The translations under genes and the position numbers were made by a program. From the NCBI GenBank assembly GCA_024691465.1, contig JAILNO010000026.1:1-32299 (forward strand): a DNA stretch of 32,299 bases, written 5' to 3'. Below, piece after piece: positions 5,656 through 14,290 of the stretch. The notes below the pieces were generated by a model, which did not search any database, was not told the DNA's origin, and saw nothing but the letters and a program-made list of their open reading frames with translations. Within the stretch, counting starts at the first letter, position 1. Every line of letters begins with the position of its first letter. This DNA is from Pseudobutyrivibrio sp. Its GTDB lineage: Bacteria; Bacillota_A; Clostridia; Lachnospirales; Lachnospiraceae.

Positions 5656-8600
5656 ATGTATCTTAAGAGTATTGAATTATACGGATTTAAGTCTTTTGCA
5701 CACAAGATGAAATTCGAATTTCATAATGGAATCACAGGCATCGTTGGTCCTAATGGTTCAGGTAAAAGTAACGTTGCTGATGCGGTTCGTTGGGTACTTG
5801 GAGAGCAGTCTGCCAAGCAGCTTCGTGGCGCTTCTATGCAGGATGTTATCTTTGCAGGAACTGAGGCAAGGAAGCCACTTAGTTATGCCTATGTAGCCCT
5901 TACTATGGATAATTCTGACCATGTGTTACCAGTTGATTATGAAGAAGTAACTATTGCCCGAAGAGTATATCGTTCTGGTGAGAGTGAGTATCTTCTCAAC
6001 GGTACACCATGCCGACTCAAGGATGTTTCAGAGCTATTCTATGATACTGGTGTTGGTAAGGAAGGATATTCTATCATAGGACAGGGTCAGATTGAGAAAA
6101 TTCTTTCTGGTAAGCCAGAGGATAGACGTGAGCTGTTTGATGAGGCCGTTGGAATTGTTAAATATAAGAAGAGGAAGGCTGCTTCAGTTAAGAAGCTCGA
6201 GAGTGAGAGAGAGAACCTTGTTCGTGTTAATGATATTCTCTCTGAGCAGGAGCGCCGCATAGGACCTCTCGAGAAGCAGTCTGAGGATGCTAAACAATAC
6301 CTTAAATACAAAGAAGAATTAAAGCGTATAGATGTTAATTCATTTATGCTTGAGGTTGATAGACTTCAGGCTAATTTAAATGAGGTTGAGAACAATACCA
6401 CTATTGCTAAGGAACATATGGAGGAGAGCAAGAATGCTCAGAATATTATCCGTGAAAAGTATGATTCTTTAGAGCAGGAAATCAATTCTTTAGACGAGCA
6501 GATTGAGACACTTAAGAATACTCAATCGGAGTCTACTATTTTAAAAGGTAAGCTGGAGAATGAAATTGCTCTTTTAGAGGAGCAGATACGTTCTGCCAAT
6601 GCTACAGACGAAAGTCTCGCCAGTCGCGTAGCAGAGATTGAGGCAGATAGAGCTAACAAGGAATCTCAGTTACAGGAGTTTAATACAGAGAAAGAATCTC
6701 TTGATAAGACATTAGCCGAGGCTGTTGATAGACTTACCTCAGTCAAAAATAATTATTCAGAGCTACAGAGTGCCATCTCTGCTAACAATGATAAGATTGA
6801 ACAGGACAACAAGGCTATCATGGAACTCCTTAATAATAGAGCTTCCATTAAGTCTAAGGAACAGCGCCTTGAGACTATGCTTGAGCAGACCAATATTCGT
6901 AAGGCTAAGCTTAATCAGCGCCTTCTTGAGCGTAAGACTAGAGAAGAGGATTTAGATGTAGCTGTTGCTCTTGCTGAGGAAGATTTTAAGAATGCACAGA
7001 GCGCCTTATTAGAGTTACAGGATAAGGATAAGGAATTTTCAGAGAAGGCTCTTGAGTGGAAACAGAAGGGCAAGGCTAATGCTGATGAGCTCCATGCTAA
7101 GACTGAGGAGTTTGCTAGAGTACAGACCAGACTTGAATCTATCAAGAATATCGCTGAGAGATATGAGGGATACGGTAATAGCACCAGGAAGATTATGGAG
7201 CAGAAGGGCCGTATCGATGGTATCGAGGGTGTAGTTTCAGATATTATTCACGTAGATAAGAAGTACGAGATGGCTATCGAGACTGCTTTAGGTGGTAATA
7301 TCCAGAATATTGTTACTGCTGATGAGTCTAGCGCTAAGAAGCTTATTAACTACCTTAAGGAGAATAAGCTTGGACGAGCTACATTTTTGCCACTTACATC
7401 TGTAGATGGTAGAGGTAATTTCAAGAAGACTGAAGTTCTTAAGGAGAAGGGCGTACTGGGCCTTGCTTCTGAATTAGTATCATGCGACAGTCGTTTCGAT
7501 GGTGTAGTTGCCTACTTACTAGGACGAGTGGTTGTAACAGATCATATTGATTCTGCCATCACTCTTGCTAAGAAGAATAATTATAGCATTCACATAGTAA
7601 CAATAGATGGCGAATATTTAGCTCCTGGTGGTTCTATGGCTGGTGGTCATTTCAAGAACAAGTCTAACTTGCTTGGCCGTAATCGTGAGATAGATGAGCT
7701 CGAAACTAAGTTAGATGCTATTTCTACTGAGATGGATAAGCTTAAGAACAGAGCTAATGATATAGAGGCAGCTTCTGCATTATTAGATAGTGATAGAGAA
7801 GATAATACTGCTAAGTTAAATGAGGCAGCTATTGCTCTTAACACTGCTAAGCTTGGTTTAGACCGAGCTAATGAGCAGAAGAAGGAGAGTCTTACAGCTT
7901 ATGAGGGGCTCTCTAGAGAGAGTGAGGAGTTAGAGTCTCAGCTTACAGATATTGCATCAGGCAAGAAAGAAATCGAGTTCGAGAAACAAGAATCTGAGAA
8001 TAGAGAGGCTGAATTAAAGGCGGAGATACAGAAGCTTGCAGATGAGGTTGACGAGAAGACTTATATGGAGACTTCTGTCAATAGAACTATGTCTGAGGTA
8101 CAGATTGAGGAAGCTAACGCTAGACAGAAGGTTGAGTTCGTTCAGCAGAATATTGACCGTGTACTTTCTGAGATTGATAAGTGCAATACAGATATTGCTT
8201 CTATTAAGGAGAATGCCGCTTCTTCAAAGGAAGAGACTGAGAATAAGAAGAAGCGCATAGAGGAGATTAAGGATACTATTTCTGCTTCTGATGATTCCTT
8301 TGGTAAGCTTGAACAGGAGATCAAGGATGCAGTTCTTAAGAGAGACGAGCTTAACAATTCTCATAAGAATTTCTTTGAGCAGCGCCAGGAGATTACTGAT
8401 AGAATTTCTGAGTTGGATAAGGAAATATATAGATTAGAGGCTAGCAAAGAGAAAATCTCTGATGCTATTTCTAGTCAGAACAACTACATGTGGAATGAAT
8501 ATGAATTGACATATCATACCGCTGAAGAGCTTAAGGATCCTGAGTATAATGATTTGGATCAGATGAAAAAGGATGCAAACAAGATCAAGAATGCTATCCG

Positions 8601-9216
8601 CGCAATGGGCAATGTCAATGTCAATGCAATTGAGGAATATAAGGAGCTTTCTGAGCGATATAATTTCCTTAAGGGTCAGCATGATGATTTAGTAGAGGCT
8701 GAGGCTTCATTAATTAGAATTATTGATGAATTAGATGAGGGTATGCGCAAGCAATTCGAATCTGGATTCAAGGATATTCAGGTACAGTTCGACAAGGCTT
8801 TCAAGGAATTGTTTGGTGGAGGACATGGTTCCCTTGCACTAGTTGATGAGGAAGACTTACTTGAAACAGGTATTATCATTAACGCTCAGCCACCTGGAAA
8901 GAAGCTCATCAACATGATGCAGATGTCAGGTGGTGAGAAATCACTTACTGCTATTGCGTTACTTTTTGCTATACAGAATCTTAAGCCTTCACCATTCTGT
9001 CTCTTGGATGAGATTGAGGCAGCTCTTGATGATGCTAATGTTGATAGATTCGCAAATTATCTTCATAAGCTTACCAAGAACACACAGTTCATTGTTATCA
9101 CTCACCGTAGAGGTACAATGAATGCCGCTGATAGACTCTTCGGTATTACTATGCAGGAGAAGGGTGTTTCAGCACTTGTTTCTGTTAACCTTATTGAATC
9201 ACAATTGGATGACTAA
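5656..9216 (+). CDS. smc: Chromosome segregation protein SMC
   Basis: 1186 aa from the ATG at 5656. SMC dimers with ScpA/ScpB organise and separate chromosomes. The N-terminal head opens MYLKSIELYGFKSFA, with Walker A GPNGSGKS at 31-38 and the Q-loop region SIIGQGQIEKILSGKPEDRR. Long Glu/Lys-rich coiled coils flank a hinge near residues 500-640 (IEGVVSDIIHVDKKY to APGGSMAGGHFKNKS). The C-terminal head carries the signature QMSGGEKSLTA and Walker B FCLLDEIEAALDD. An in-frame GTG at 5644 would add four residues, but GGAG at 5646-5649 fits the ATG better and the family begins here. ftsY starts two bases after the stop. Confidence 0.97.
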   Translation: MYLKSIELYGFKSFAHKMKFEFHNGITGIVGPNGSGKSNVADAVRWVLGEQSAKQLRGASMQDVIFAGTEARKPLSYAYVALTMDNSDHVLPVDYEEVTIARRVYRSGESEYLLNGTPCRLKDVSELFYDTGVGKEGYSIIGQGQIEKILSGKPEDRRELFDEAVGIVKYKKRKAASVKKLESERENLVRVNDILSEQERRIGPLEKQSEDAKQYLKYKEELKRIDVNSFMLEVDRLQANLNEVENNTTIAKEHMEESKNAQNIIREKYDSLEQEINSLDEQIETLKNTQSESTILKGKLENEIALLEEQIRSANATDESLASRVAEIEADRANKESQLQEFNTEKESLDKTLAEAVDRLTSVKNNYSELQSAISANNDKIEQDNKAIMELLNNRASIKSKEQRLETMLEQTNIRKAKLNQRLLERKTREEDLDVAVALAEEDFKNAQSALLELQDKDKEFSEKALEWKQKGKANADELHAKTEEFARVQTRLESIKNIAERYEGYGNSTRKIMEQKGRIDGIEGVVSDIIHVDKKYEMAIETALGGNIQNIVTADESSAKKLINYLKENKLGRATFLPLTSVDGRGNFKKTEVLKEKGVLGLASELVSCDSRFDGVVAYLLGRVVVTDHIDSAITLAKKNNYSIHIVTIDGEYLAPGGSMAGGHFKNKSNLLGRNREIDELETKLDAISTEMDKLKNRANDIEAASALLDSDREDNTAKLNEAAIALNTAKLGLDRANEQKKESLTAYEGLSRESEELESQLTDIASGKKEIEFEKQESENREAELKAEIQKLADEVDEKTYMETSVNRTMSEVQIEEANARQKVEFVQQNIDRVLSEIDKCNTDIASIKENAASSKEETENKKKRIEEIKDTISASDDSFGKLEQEIKDAVLKRDELNNSHKNFFEQRQEITDRISELDKEIYRLEASKEKISDAISSQNNYMWNEYELTYHTAEELKDPEYNDLDQMKKDANKIKNAIRAMGNVNVNAIEEYKELSERYNFLKGQHDDLVEAEASLIRIIDELDEGMRKQFESGFKDIQVQFDKAFKELFGGGHGSLALVDEEDLLETGIIINAQPPGKKLINMMQMSGGEKSLTAIALLFAIQNLKPSPFCLLDEIEAALDDANVDRFANYLHKLTKNTQFIVITHRRGTMNAADRLFGITMQEKGVSALVSVNLIESQLDD

Positions 9217-9218
9217 TT

Positions 9219-10148
9219 ATGGCAGAGAAAATTAGCTTTTTACAGCGCCTTATAAAGGGCTTAACTAAGACACGTGACAATTTCATAAAGTCTATGGATT
9301 ACATCTTTAATGGCTTTAGTAATATTGATGAGGACTTCTACGAAGAATTGGAAGAAGTCCTTATTATGGGCGATATAGGTGTGCGTACAACAGAGACTAT
9401 ATTAGATGACTTGAGAGATGCAGTTAAAAAGGAACATATTAAAGAGCCTTCTGAGTGCAAGGAGTTCCTTATTAACGAGATAAAGCAGCAGATGTCTCTT
9501 GATGACACATCCTTTGATTTTGAGAAAAAGCAAAGCGTAGTCTTAGTTATTGGTGTTAATGGAGTAGGTAAGACTACTACTATAGGTAAGCTTGCAGGTA
9601 AACTTAAGGCATCAGGCAAGAAGGTTATGGTGGCTGGTGCTGATACATTTAGAGCTGCTGCTTCGGACCAGCTTAAGGAATGGGCAGATAGAGCTTCAGT
9701 TGATTTCGTAGGCGGCCCTGAGGGCTCAGATCCCGCTTCTGTAGTATATGATGCGGTTCATGCTGCCAAGGCAAGAGACTGTGATGTATTACTAGTTGAT
9801 ACTGCAGGTAGATTACATAACAAGAAGAATCTCATGAATGAGCTTTCTAAAATTAACAGCACTATCTCTAAGGAATTCCCAGAGGCATACAGAGAGACCT
9901 TGATTGTCTTAGATGGCACTACAGGTCAGAATGCCCTAGTCCAGGCAAAGGAATTCTCGGAGGTAACAGATATATCAGGTATTGTTTTAACAAAATTAGA
10001 TGGAACTGCTAAAGGCGGTATTGCAATTGCCATACAATCTGAGTTAAAATTGCCAGTAAAATATATTGGTGTTGGAGAAACAATTGACGATTTAGAGAAG
10101 TTCAACGCAGATGAATTTGTTAATGCTTTATTCTACGCTGGGCAGTAG
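9219..10148 (+). CDS. ftsY: Signal recognition particle receptor FtsY
   Basis: 309 aa. FtsY is the membrane-associated GTPase that docks the SRP-ribosome complex and exchanges GTP cycles with Ffh. It is the short Gram-positive form without a long acidic A domain; an N-domain helix bundle occupies about residues 1-95. G1 is GVNGVGKTTT at 112-121, followed by DTFRAAASDQL, DTAGRLHNKKNLM and TKLDGTAKGG, which are the SRP GTPase motifs. The C-terminus IGVGETIDDLEKFNADEFV is standard. It is tightly coupled to smc. Its partner ffh lies about 1.6 kb downstream, separated by ilvA and ylxM. Confidence 0.97.
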   Translation: MAEKISFLQRLIKGLTKTRDNFIKSMDYIFNGFSNIDEDFYEELEEVLIMGDIGVRTTETILDDLRDAVKKEHIKEPSECKEFLINEIKQQMSLDDTSFDFEKKQSVVLVIGVNGVGKTTTIGKLAGKLKASGKKVMVAGADTFRAAASDQLKEWADRASVDFVGGPEGSDPASVVYDAVHAAKARDCDVLLVDTAGRLHNKKNLMNELSKINSTISKEFPEAYRETLIVLDGTTGQNALVQAKEFSEVTDISGIVLTKLDGTAKGGIAIAIQSELKLPVKYIGVGETIDDLEKFNADEFVNALFYAGQ

Positions 10149-10159
10149 GGAGACTAATT

Positions 10160-11371
10160 ATGCTTACATTAGACAAATTTGAAGAAGCCTCTAAGATTGT
10201 TACAGAGGTTACACACGAGACGAAGCTTGTATACAGCGAGTATTTCAGTGAGAAGTGCGGTAATATGGTTTATCTCAAGCCAGAGAATATGCAGCTTACA
10301 GGTGCATATAAGCTCAGGGGAGCTTACTATAAGATCAGCACATTATCTGATGAGGAGAGGAAGAGAGGACTTATTACTGCATCTGCAGGTAATCATGCTC
10401 AGGGCGTAGCATATGCTGCTAGTAAGTTCGGAGTTAAGGCGACTATTGTTATGCCTACTACCACACCTCTTATCAAAGTTAATCGTACTAAGAGCTATGG
10501 CGCAGATGTTGTCTTATATGGAGATGTTTACGACGAGGCATGTGAATACGCATATAAGCTTGCAGATGAGCATGGCTATACATTCATACATCCATTTGAT
10601 GACTTAGCTGTTGCAACTGGTCAGGGTACTATTGCAATGGAGGTATTTAAGGAGCTTCCACTTGTTGAGTATATTCTAGTCCCAATTGGTGGTGGCGGTC
10701 TTGCAACTGGTGTATCCACTCTTGCTAAGCTTCTTAATCCTAAGATTAAGGTTATTGGTGTGGAGCCTAGTGGTGCAGCTTCTTTGAAGGCATCTTTTTC
10801 TAAGGGAGAAGTTACTACATTGCCTGCAGTTAATACAATTGCTGATGGTACAGCTGTTAAGACTCCAGGATCTAAGATTTTCCCTTATTTACAGAAGAAT
10901 ATAGATGAGATTATTACAGTTGACGACGATGAGTTAATCGTTGCTTTCCTTGATATGGTTGAGAACCACAAGATGGTTGTTGAGAATTCAGGATTACTTA
11001 CTGTCGCTGCTCTTAATCACTTGGGATTCAAGGACAAGAGAGTTGTATCTGTACTTTCTGGTGGCAATATGGATGTCATTACTATGTCATCAGTCGTTCA
11101 GCAGGGACTTATATTTAGAGATAGAATTTTCACTGTTTCTGTACTTCTTCCAGATAAGCCTGGCATGCTTGCTAAGGTTTCTCAGCTTATAGCTGATCAG
11201 CAGGGTAATGTAATTAAGCTTGAGCATAATCAGTTCGTAACTACCAATAGATCTGCAGCTGTTGAGCTTCGTATTACATTAGAGGCCTTTGGAACGGACC
11301 ATAAGGAACAGATTCTTAAGGCTCTTGACGAGGGCGGATATCGTCCTAAGATTGTTAGAACTTCACTATAA
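10160..11371 (+). CDS. ilvA: Threonine ammonia-lyase with C-terminal ACT domain
   Basis: 403 aa. This PLP enzyme deaminates threonine (and serine) to 2-oxobutyrate, feeding isoleucine synthesis or threonine catabolism. The PLP lysine is Lys51 in TGAYKLRGA, and the phosphate-binding loop is PIGGGGLATG. The C-terminal ~75 residues form one ACT domain (FTVSVLLPDKPGMLAKVSQL). This single-ACT, roughly 400-residue layout is the clostridial catabolic-type architecture rather than the longer biosynthetic IlvA with two ACT-like modules, so the physiological direction is uncertain. It stands 11 bases after ftsY in a cluster otherwise devoted to secretion and translation, and a terminator closes the unit after it. 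No ilv or thr genes lie nearby. Confidence 0.93.
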   Translation: MLTLDKFEEASKIVTEVTHETKLVYSEYFSEKCGNMVYLKPENMQLTGAYKLRGAYYKISTLSDEERKRGLITASAGNHAQGVAYAASKFGVKATIVMPTTTPLIKVNRTKSYGADVVLYGDVYDEACEYAYKLADEHGYTFIHPFDDLAVATGQGTIAMEVFKELPLVEYILVPIGGGGLATGVSTLAKLLNPKIKVIGVEPSGAASLKASFSKGEVTTLPAVNTIADGTAVKTPGSKIFPYLQKNIDEIITVDDDELIVAFLDMVENHKMVVENSGLLTVAALNHLGFKDKRVVSVLSGGNMDVITMSSVVQQGLIFRDRIFTVSVLLPDKPGMLAKVSQLIADQQGNVIKLEHNQFVTTNRSAAVELRITLEAFGTDHKEQILKALDEGGYRPKIVRTSL

Positions 11372-11383
11372 TTCAACTATAAT

Positions 11384-11421
11384 AGTAGGTGTAAAGTATT
11401 TATGCTTGACACCTACTTTTT
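11384..11421 (+). terminator. Intrinsic terminator after ilvA
   Basis: AGTAGGTGT (11384-11392) pairs with ACACCTACT (11409-11417). The inner AAG/CTT stem continues after one mismatch, and TTTTT ends at 11421. The right arm also contains most of the -35 box of the next promoter. Confidence 0.85.
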
Positions 11422-11434
11422 GTTATAGTATATT
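11406..11434 (+). promoter_or_regulatory. ylxM-ffh promoter embedded in the ilvA terminator
   Basis: TTGACA (11406-11411), 17-bp spacer, TATATT (11429-11434); predicted start near 11441. The -35 hexamer overlaps the right arm of the preceding terminator hairpin. Near-consensus, so probably strong. It separates ylxM-ffh-rpsP from the upstream smc-ftsY-ilvA transcript. Confidence 0.85.
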
Positions 11435-11458
11435 TATAGGGTCGTTAAGAGGAGAGAT

Positions 11459-11794
11459 ATGGAAGATAAGATTAAATCAGGCTATTTATATGATTTTTAT
11501 GGCGAGCTACTTACTGATCATCAGCGTAGCGTATATGAGATGAGTATTAATGATGATTTGTCCTTATCAGAGATAGCAGATACTCTTTCCGTTTCAAGAC
11601 AAGCAGTTCACGATATTCTTAAGAGATGTGATAAGTTACTTGAGGATTATGAATCCAGACTACATCTCGTTGAGAAGTTTATGAATATTAGACAGGATAT
11701 TATTCGTATTAACAAGTTAACTGAGAGTCCTGCTGATGCAAGTACATTGGCTGAGATTTCTCGATTATCTGAGTTGATTTTAGAGGAATTATAA
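11459..11794 (+). CDS. ylxM: YlxM family helix-turn-helix protein
   Basis: 111 aa. Members are small helix-turn-helix proteins always found ahead of ffh. In streptococci YlxM was described as an SRP accessory protein that affects Ffh GTPase activity, so the HTH may bind RNA or protein rather than DNA. The sigma-factor region-4-like HTH is LSLSEIADTLSVSRQAVHDI at about residues 35-54. A charged helical tail follows. AGGAGAG lies directly before the ATG, and the stop is three bases from the ffh start, so the two are translationally linked. A strong promoter begins this unit. Confidence 0.92.
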   Translation: MEDKIKSGYLYDFYGELLTDHQRSVYEMSINDDLSLSEIADTLSVSRQAVHDILKRCDKLLEDYESRLHLVEKFMNIRQDIIRINKLTESPADASTLAEISRLSELILEEL

Positions 11795-11797
11795 TTT

Positions 11798-13138
11798 ATG
11801 GCTTTTGATTCTCTTTCAGAGAAGCTTCAAGGGGTTTTTAAGAATCTTAGGAGTAAGGGCCGTCTTTCCGAGGCAGATGTCAAGGCTGCTCTTAAGGAAG
11901 TTAAGATGGCATTGCTTGAAGCTGATGTTAATTTTAAGGTAGTTAAGCAATTTACTAATACTGTTACTGAGCGAGCTATTGGTTCTGATGTAATGAACGG
12001 TCTTAATCCAGGCCAGATGGTTATTAAGATTGTTAACGAAGAGCTTGTTAATTTAATGGGTTCTGAGGTTACAGATATTACTTATGGAACTGGTGGCGAT
12101 ATCACTACCATCATGATGGTGGGTCTGCAGGGTGCAGGTAAGACCACCACTACAGCTAAGCTTGCTGGTAAGGTTAAGCTTAAGGGCAAGAAGCCACTTT
12201 TGGTTGCTTGTGATATATATAGACCTGCTGCCATTGAACAGTTACAGATCAATGGTAAGAAGCAGGAAGTTGAGGTGTTCTCCTTAGGAGATAAGGTTAA
12301 GCCTCTACAGATTGCTAAGGAAGCAATGGATTATGCTAAGAAGAACGGCTTTGATGTAGTCATCTTTGATACAGCTGGTCGTCTTCATATAGATAAGGAT
12401 ATGATGGATGAGCTTTCATCTATTAAGAACAATATTCATATCCTTAACACCATATTAGTAGTTGATGCCATGACAGGTCAGGATGCAGTCAATGTATCAT
12501 CCACCTTCGATGACAAGATTGGTATCGATGGCGTTATCATTACTAAGTTAGATGGTGATACCAGAGGTGGTGCAGCTCTTTCAATTAAGGCTGTTACCGG
12601 TAAGCCTATTCTCTATGCAGGTATGGGAGAGAAGCTTTCAGATTTAGAGCAGTTTCATCCTGATAGAATGGCTAGTCGTATTCTCGGTATGGGTGATGTA
12701 CTTTCCCTTATTGAGAAGGCTGAGGCTGAGATTGATAAGGATGCAGCCTTACAATTATCGAAGAAGGTCAAGAAGGCTTCCTTTGATTTTAATGACTATC
12801 TCACCTCGATGGAGCAGATGAAGAAGCTTGGAGGTTTATCCTCAATTCTTGGCATGATGCCTGGAATGAATGCTGGTCAGCTCGCTCAGATCGAAGGAGC
12901 TGTGGATGATAAGAAGCTTGCTCATATTGAGGCAATTATTCTTTCCATGACACCAGCTGAGAGAGAGAACCCTAAATTACTAAATCCTAGTCGTAAGCAC
13001 AGAATAGCTGCTGGGGCTGGTTTAGATATAGCAGAGGTCAATCGCTTCGTTAAGCAGTTTGAACAATCAAAGAAGATGATGAAGCAGATGCCAAATATGA
13101 TGGGCAAGGGTCGACGCGGAATGCGCTTCCCATTTTAG
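11798..13138 (+). CDS. ffh: Signal recognition particle GTPase Ffh (SRP54)
   Basis: 446 aa. Ffh binds 4.5S/SRP RNA and signal sequences emerging from ribosomes, and pairs with FtsY at the membrane. The N domain occupies about residues 1-90. G1 GLQGAGKTTT is at 109-118; DTAGRLHIDKDMMDEL and TKLDGDTRGGAALS follow. The methionine-rich M domain runs from about residue 325 (MEQMKKLGGLSSILGMMPGM) and ends with the SRP RNA-binding helices and a basic tail, GKGRRGMRFPF. rpsP follows after 38 bases with its own AGGAGG. The SRP RNA gene is not in the window. Confidence 0.98.
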   Translation: MAFDSLSEKLQGVFKNLRSKGRLSEADVKAALKEVKMALLEADVNFKVVKQFTNTVTERAIGSDVMNGLNPGQMVIKIVNEELVNLMGSEVTDITYGTGGDITTIMMVGLQGAGKTTTTAKLAGKVKLKGKKPLLVACDIYRPAAIEQLQINGKKQEVEVFSLGDKVKPLQIAKEAMDYAKKNGFDVVIFDTAGRLHIDKDMMDELSSIKNNIHILNTILVVDAMTGQDAVNVSSTFDDKIGIDGVIITKLDGDTRGGAALSIKAVTGKPILYAGMGEKLSDLEQFHPDRMASRILGMGDVLSLIEKAEAEIDKDAALQLSKKVKKASFDFNDYLTSMEQMKKLGGLSSILGMMPGMNAGQLAQIEGAVDDKKLAHIEAIILSMTPAERENPKLLNPSRKHRIAAGAGLDIAEVNRFVKQFEQSKKMMKQMPNMMGKGRRGMRFPF

Positions 13139-13176
13139 CCAAACCATTTAGTTTTTATTTTTAGGAGGAATTAAAA

Positions 13177-13419
13177 ATGGCAGTAAAGATTAGATTAAAG
13201 AGAATGGGTCAGAAGAAGAGACCTATCTACAGAATCGTTGTAGCAGATGCAAGAGCACCTCGTGACGGTAGAAACATCGATGAGATCGGTACATACGATC
13301 CAAACCAGGAGCCAGCTGAGGTTACAGTTGACGCTGATGCAGCTAAGAAGTGGATTGCAAATGGTGCAAAGCCAACTGAGACTGTTGCAAGACTTTTCAA
13401 GCAGGCAGGAGTACAGTAA
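13177..13419 (+). CDS. rpsP: Small ribosomal subunit protein bS16
   Basis: 80 aa, the usual S16 length. It starts [20 protein letters not shown] and continues [20 protein letters not shown], both hallmarks of S16, a 16S rRNA-binding protein of the 30S body. AGGAGG lies before the ATG. Codon use is strongly biased, as in other ribosomal protein genes here. Its position between ffh and khpA, and ahead of rimM-trmD, matches the conserved Firmicutes ffh-rpsP-khpA-rimM-trmD-rplS run. RimM binds near the 30S head and helps its maturation. Confidence 0.98.
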   Translation: MAVKIRLKRMGQKKRPIYRIVVADARAPRDGRNIDEIGTYDPNQEPAEVTVDADAAKKWIANGAKPTETVARLFKQAGVQ

Positions 13420-13445
13420 TCTAACTCGAAAGGAATAGGATAGTG

Positions 13446-13682
13446 ATGAAAGAATTAGTTGAAGTAATTGCTAAGTCACTTGTAGACAATCCTGATGAGG
13501 TTGTAGTGTCAGAAAAGGAAGACGCTAAATCAATTGTTGTTGAGCTTCGCGTAGCCCCTTCTGATATGGGTAAGGTTATAGGAAAGCAGGGCAGAATTGC
13601 CAAGGCAATCCGTGCAGTTGTTAAGGCTGCAGCCTCAAAGATTGACAAGAAAGTAATAGTTGATATTATTGACGTTGATTAA
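13446..13682 (+). CDS. khpA: KH-domain RNA-binding protein KhpA
   Basis: 78 aa from the ATG at 13446; a GTG three bases earlier would add one residue, and both fit the upstream AGGA. The protein is a single KH domain with the GxxG-type loop GKVIGKQGRIAKAIRAVV. In streptococci and other Firmicutes KhpA pairs with KhpB (Jag/EloR) to bind many RNAs and influence elongation and division; here the partner is elsewhere. The rpsP-khpA order is conserved. The gene ends in a very stable terminator that starts two bases after the stop codon. Confidence 0.93.
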   Translation: MKELVEVIAKSLVDNPDEVVVSEKEDAKSIVVELRVAPSDMGKVIGKQGRIAKAIRAVVKAAASKIDKKVIVDIIDVD

Positions 13683-13683
13683 T

Positions 13684-13719
13684 AATAAGGCCTGATGTAA
13701 ATCAGGCCTTATTGTTTTT
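13684..13719 (+). terminator. Strong intrinsic terminator after khpA
   Basis: A perfect 13-bp stem, AATAAGGCCTGAT (13684-13696) with ATCAGGCCTTATT (13701-13713), GTAA tetraloop, then G and TTTTT. It closes the ylxM-ffh-rpsP-khpA transcript. Confidence 0.95.
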
Positions 13720-13720
13720 A

Positions 13721-13751
13721 TTTAAAGAATACTCTATTATTTAGTTACAAT
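13721..13751 (+). promoter_or_regulatory. Possible rimM-trmD promoter
   Basis: TACAAT (13746-13751) lies 19 bases ahead of the rimM start. The only -35-like sequence, TTTAAA (13721-13726), has a 19-bp spacer, so the match is weak. A promoter is expected because a strong terminator precedes it. Confidence 0.35.
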
Positions 13752-13770
13752 AATTTTTTAGGAGGCTGAT

Positions 13771-14289
13771 TTGGAAGAATTATATCAAGTTGGTTCGATA
13801 ACCCAGACACATGGCATCAGAGGAGAGGTTAAGGTGTTTCCTCTTACTGATGATATATCCAGATTTAAGAATATGAAGAATCTTCTCTTAGATGGAGGCA
13901 AGGATGGATATATTTCTCTCGAGGTTGAGAATGTTAGACCTCAGAAGAATCTCGTAATCCTTAAGTTTAAGGGAATTGATAATATAAATGATATCGAGCG
14001 ATACAAGGGCCAGGGGCTATATGTTACTAAGGATAATCGCGTGAAGTTATCTAAGGATGAGTTTTTTATAGCTGATTTGATAGGTTGCAATGTATATCTA
14101 GACACAGATAAGAATACAGTTTTCGGTGAGATTACAGATGTGCTTCAGACTGGTGCTAATGATGTATATGAGATTACTACAGCAGACGGCAGAACTGTTT
14201 TAGTGCCAGCTATTAAGGATTGTATTCTGGCTGTTGATGTAGAAGACAATAGAGTTGATATTCATTTACTAGAAGGACTTTTAGATTAA
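13771..14289 (+). CDS. rimM: Ribosome maturation factor RimM
   Basis: 172 aa. RimM binds S19 in the head of the 30S subunit and promotes 16S rRNA maturation. The N-terminal beta-barrel opens LYQVGSITQTHGIRGEVKVF, a family hallmark. The C-terminal PRC-barrel includes ADLIGCNVY and ends with the conserved VPAIKDCILAVDVEDNRV block. The start is TTG, five bases after GGAGG, and the family N-terminus begins right there. One base separates it from trmD, so the two are co-translated, as in most bacteria. ylqD, which sits between khpA and rimM in Bacillus, is absent. Confidence 0.95.
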   Translation: MEELYQVGSITQTHGIRGEVKVFPLTDDISRFKNMKNLLLDGGKDGYISLEVENVRPQKNLVILKFKGIDNINDIERYKGQGLYVTKDNRVKLSKDEFFIADLIGCNVYLDTDKNTVFGEITDVLQTGANDVYEITTADGRTVLVPAIKDCILAVDVEDNRVDIHLLEGLLD

Positions 14290-14290
14290 T

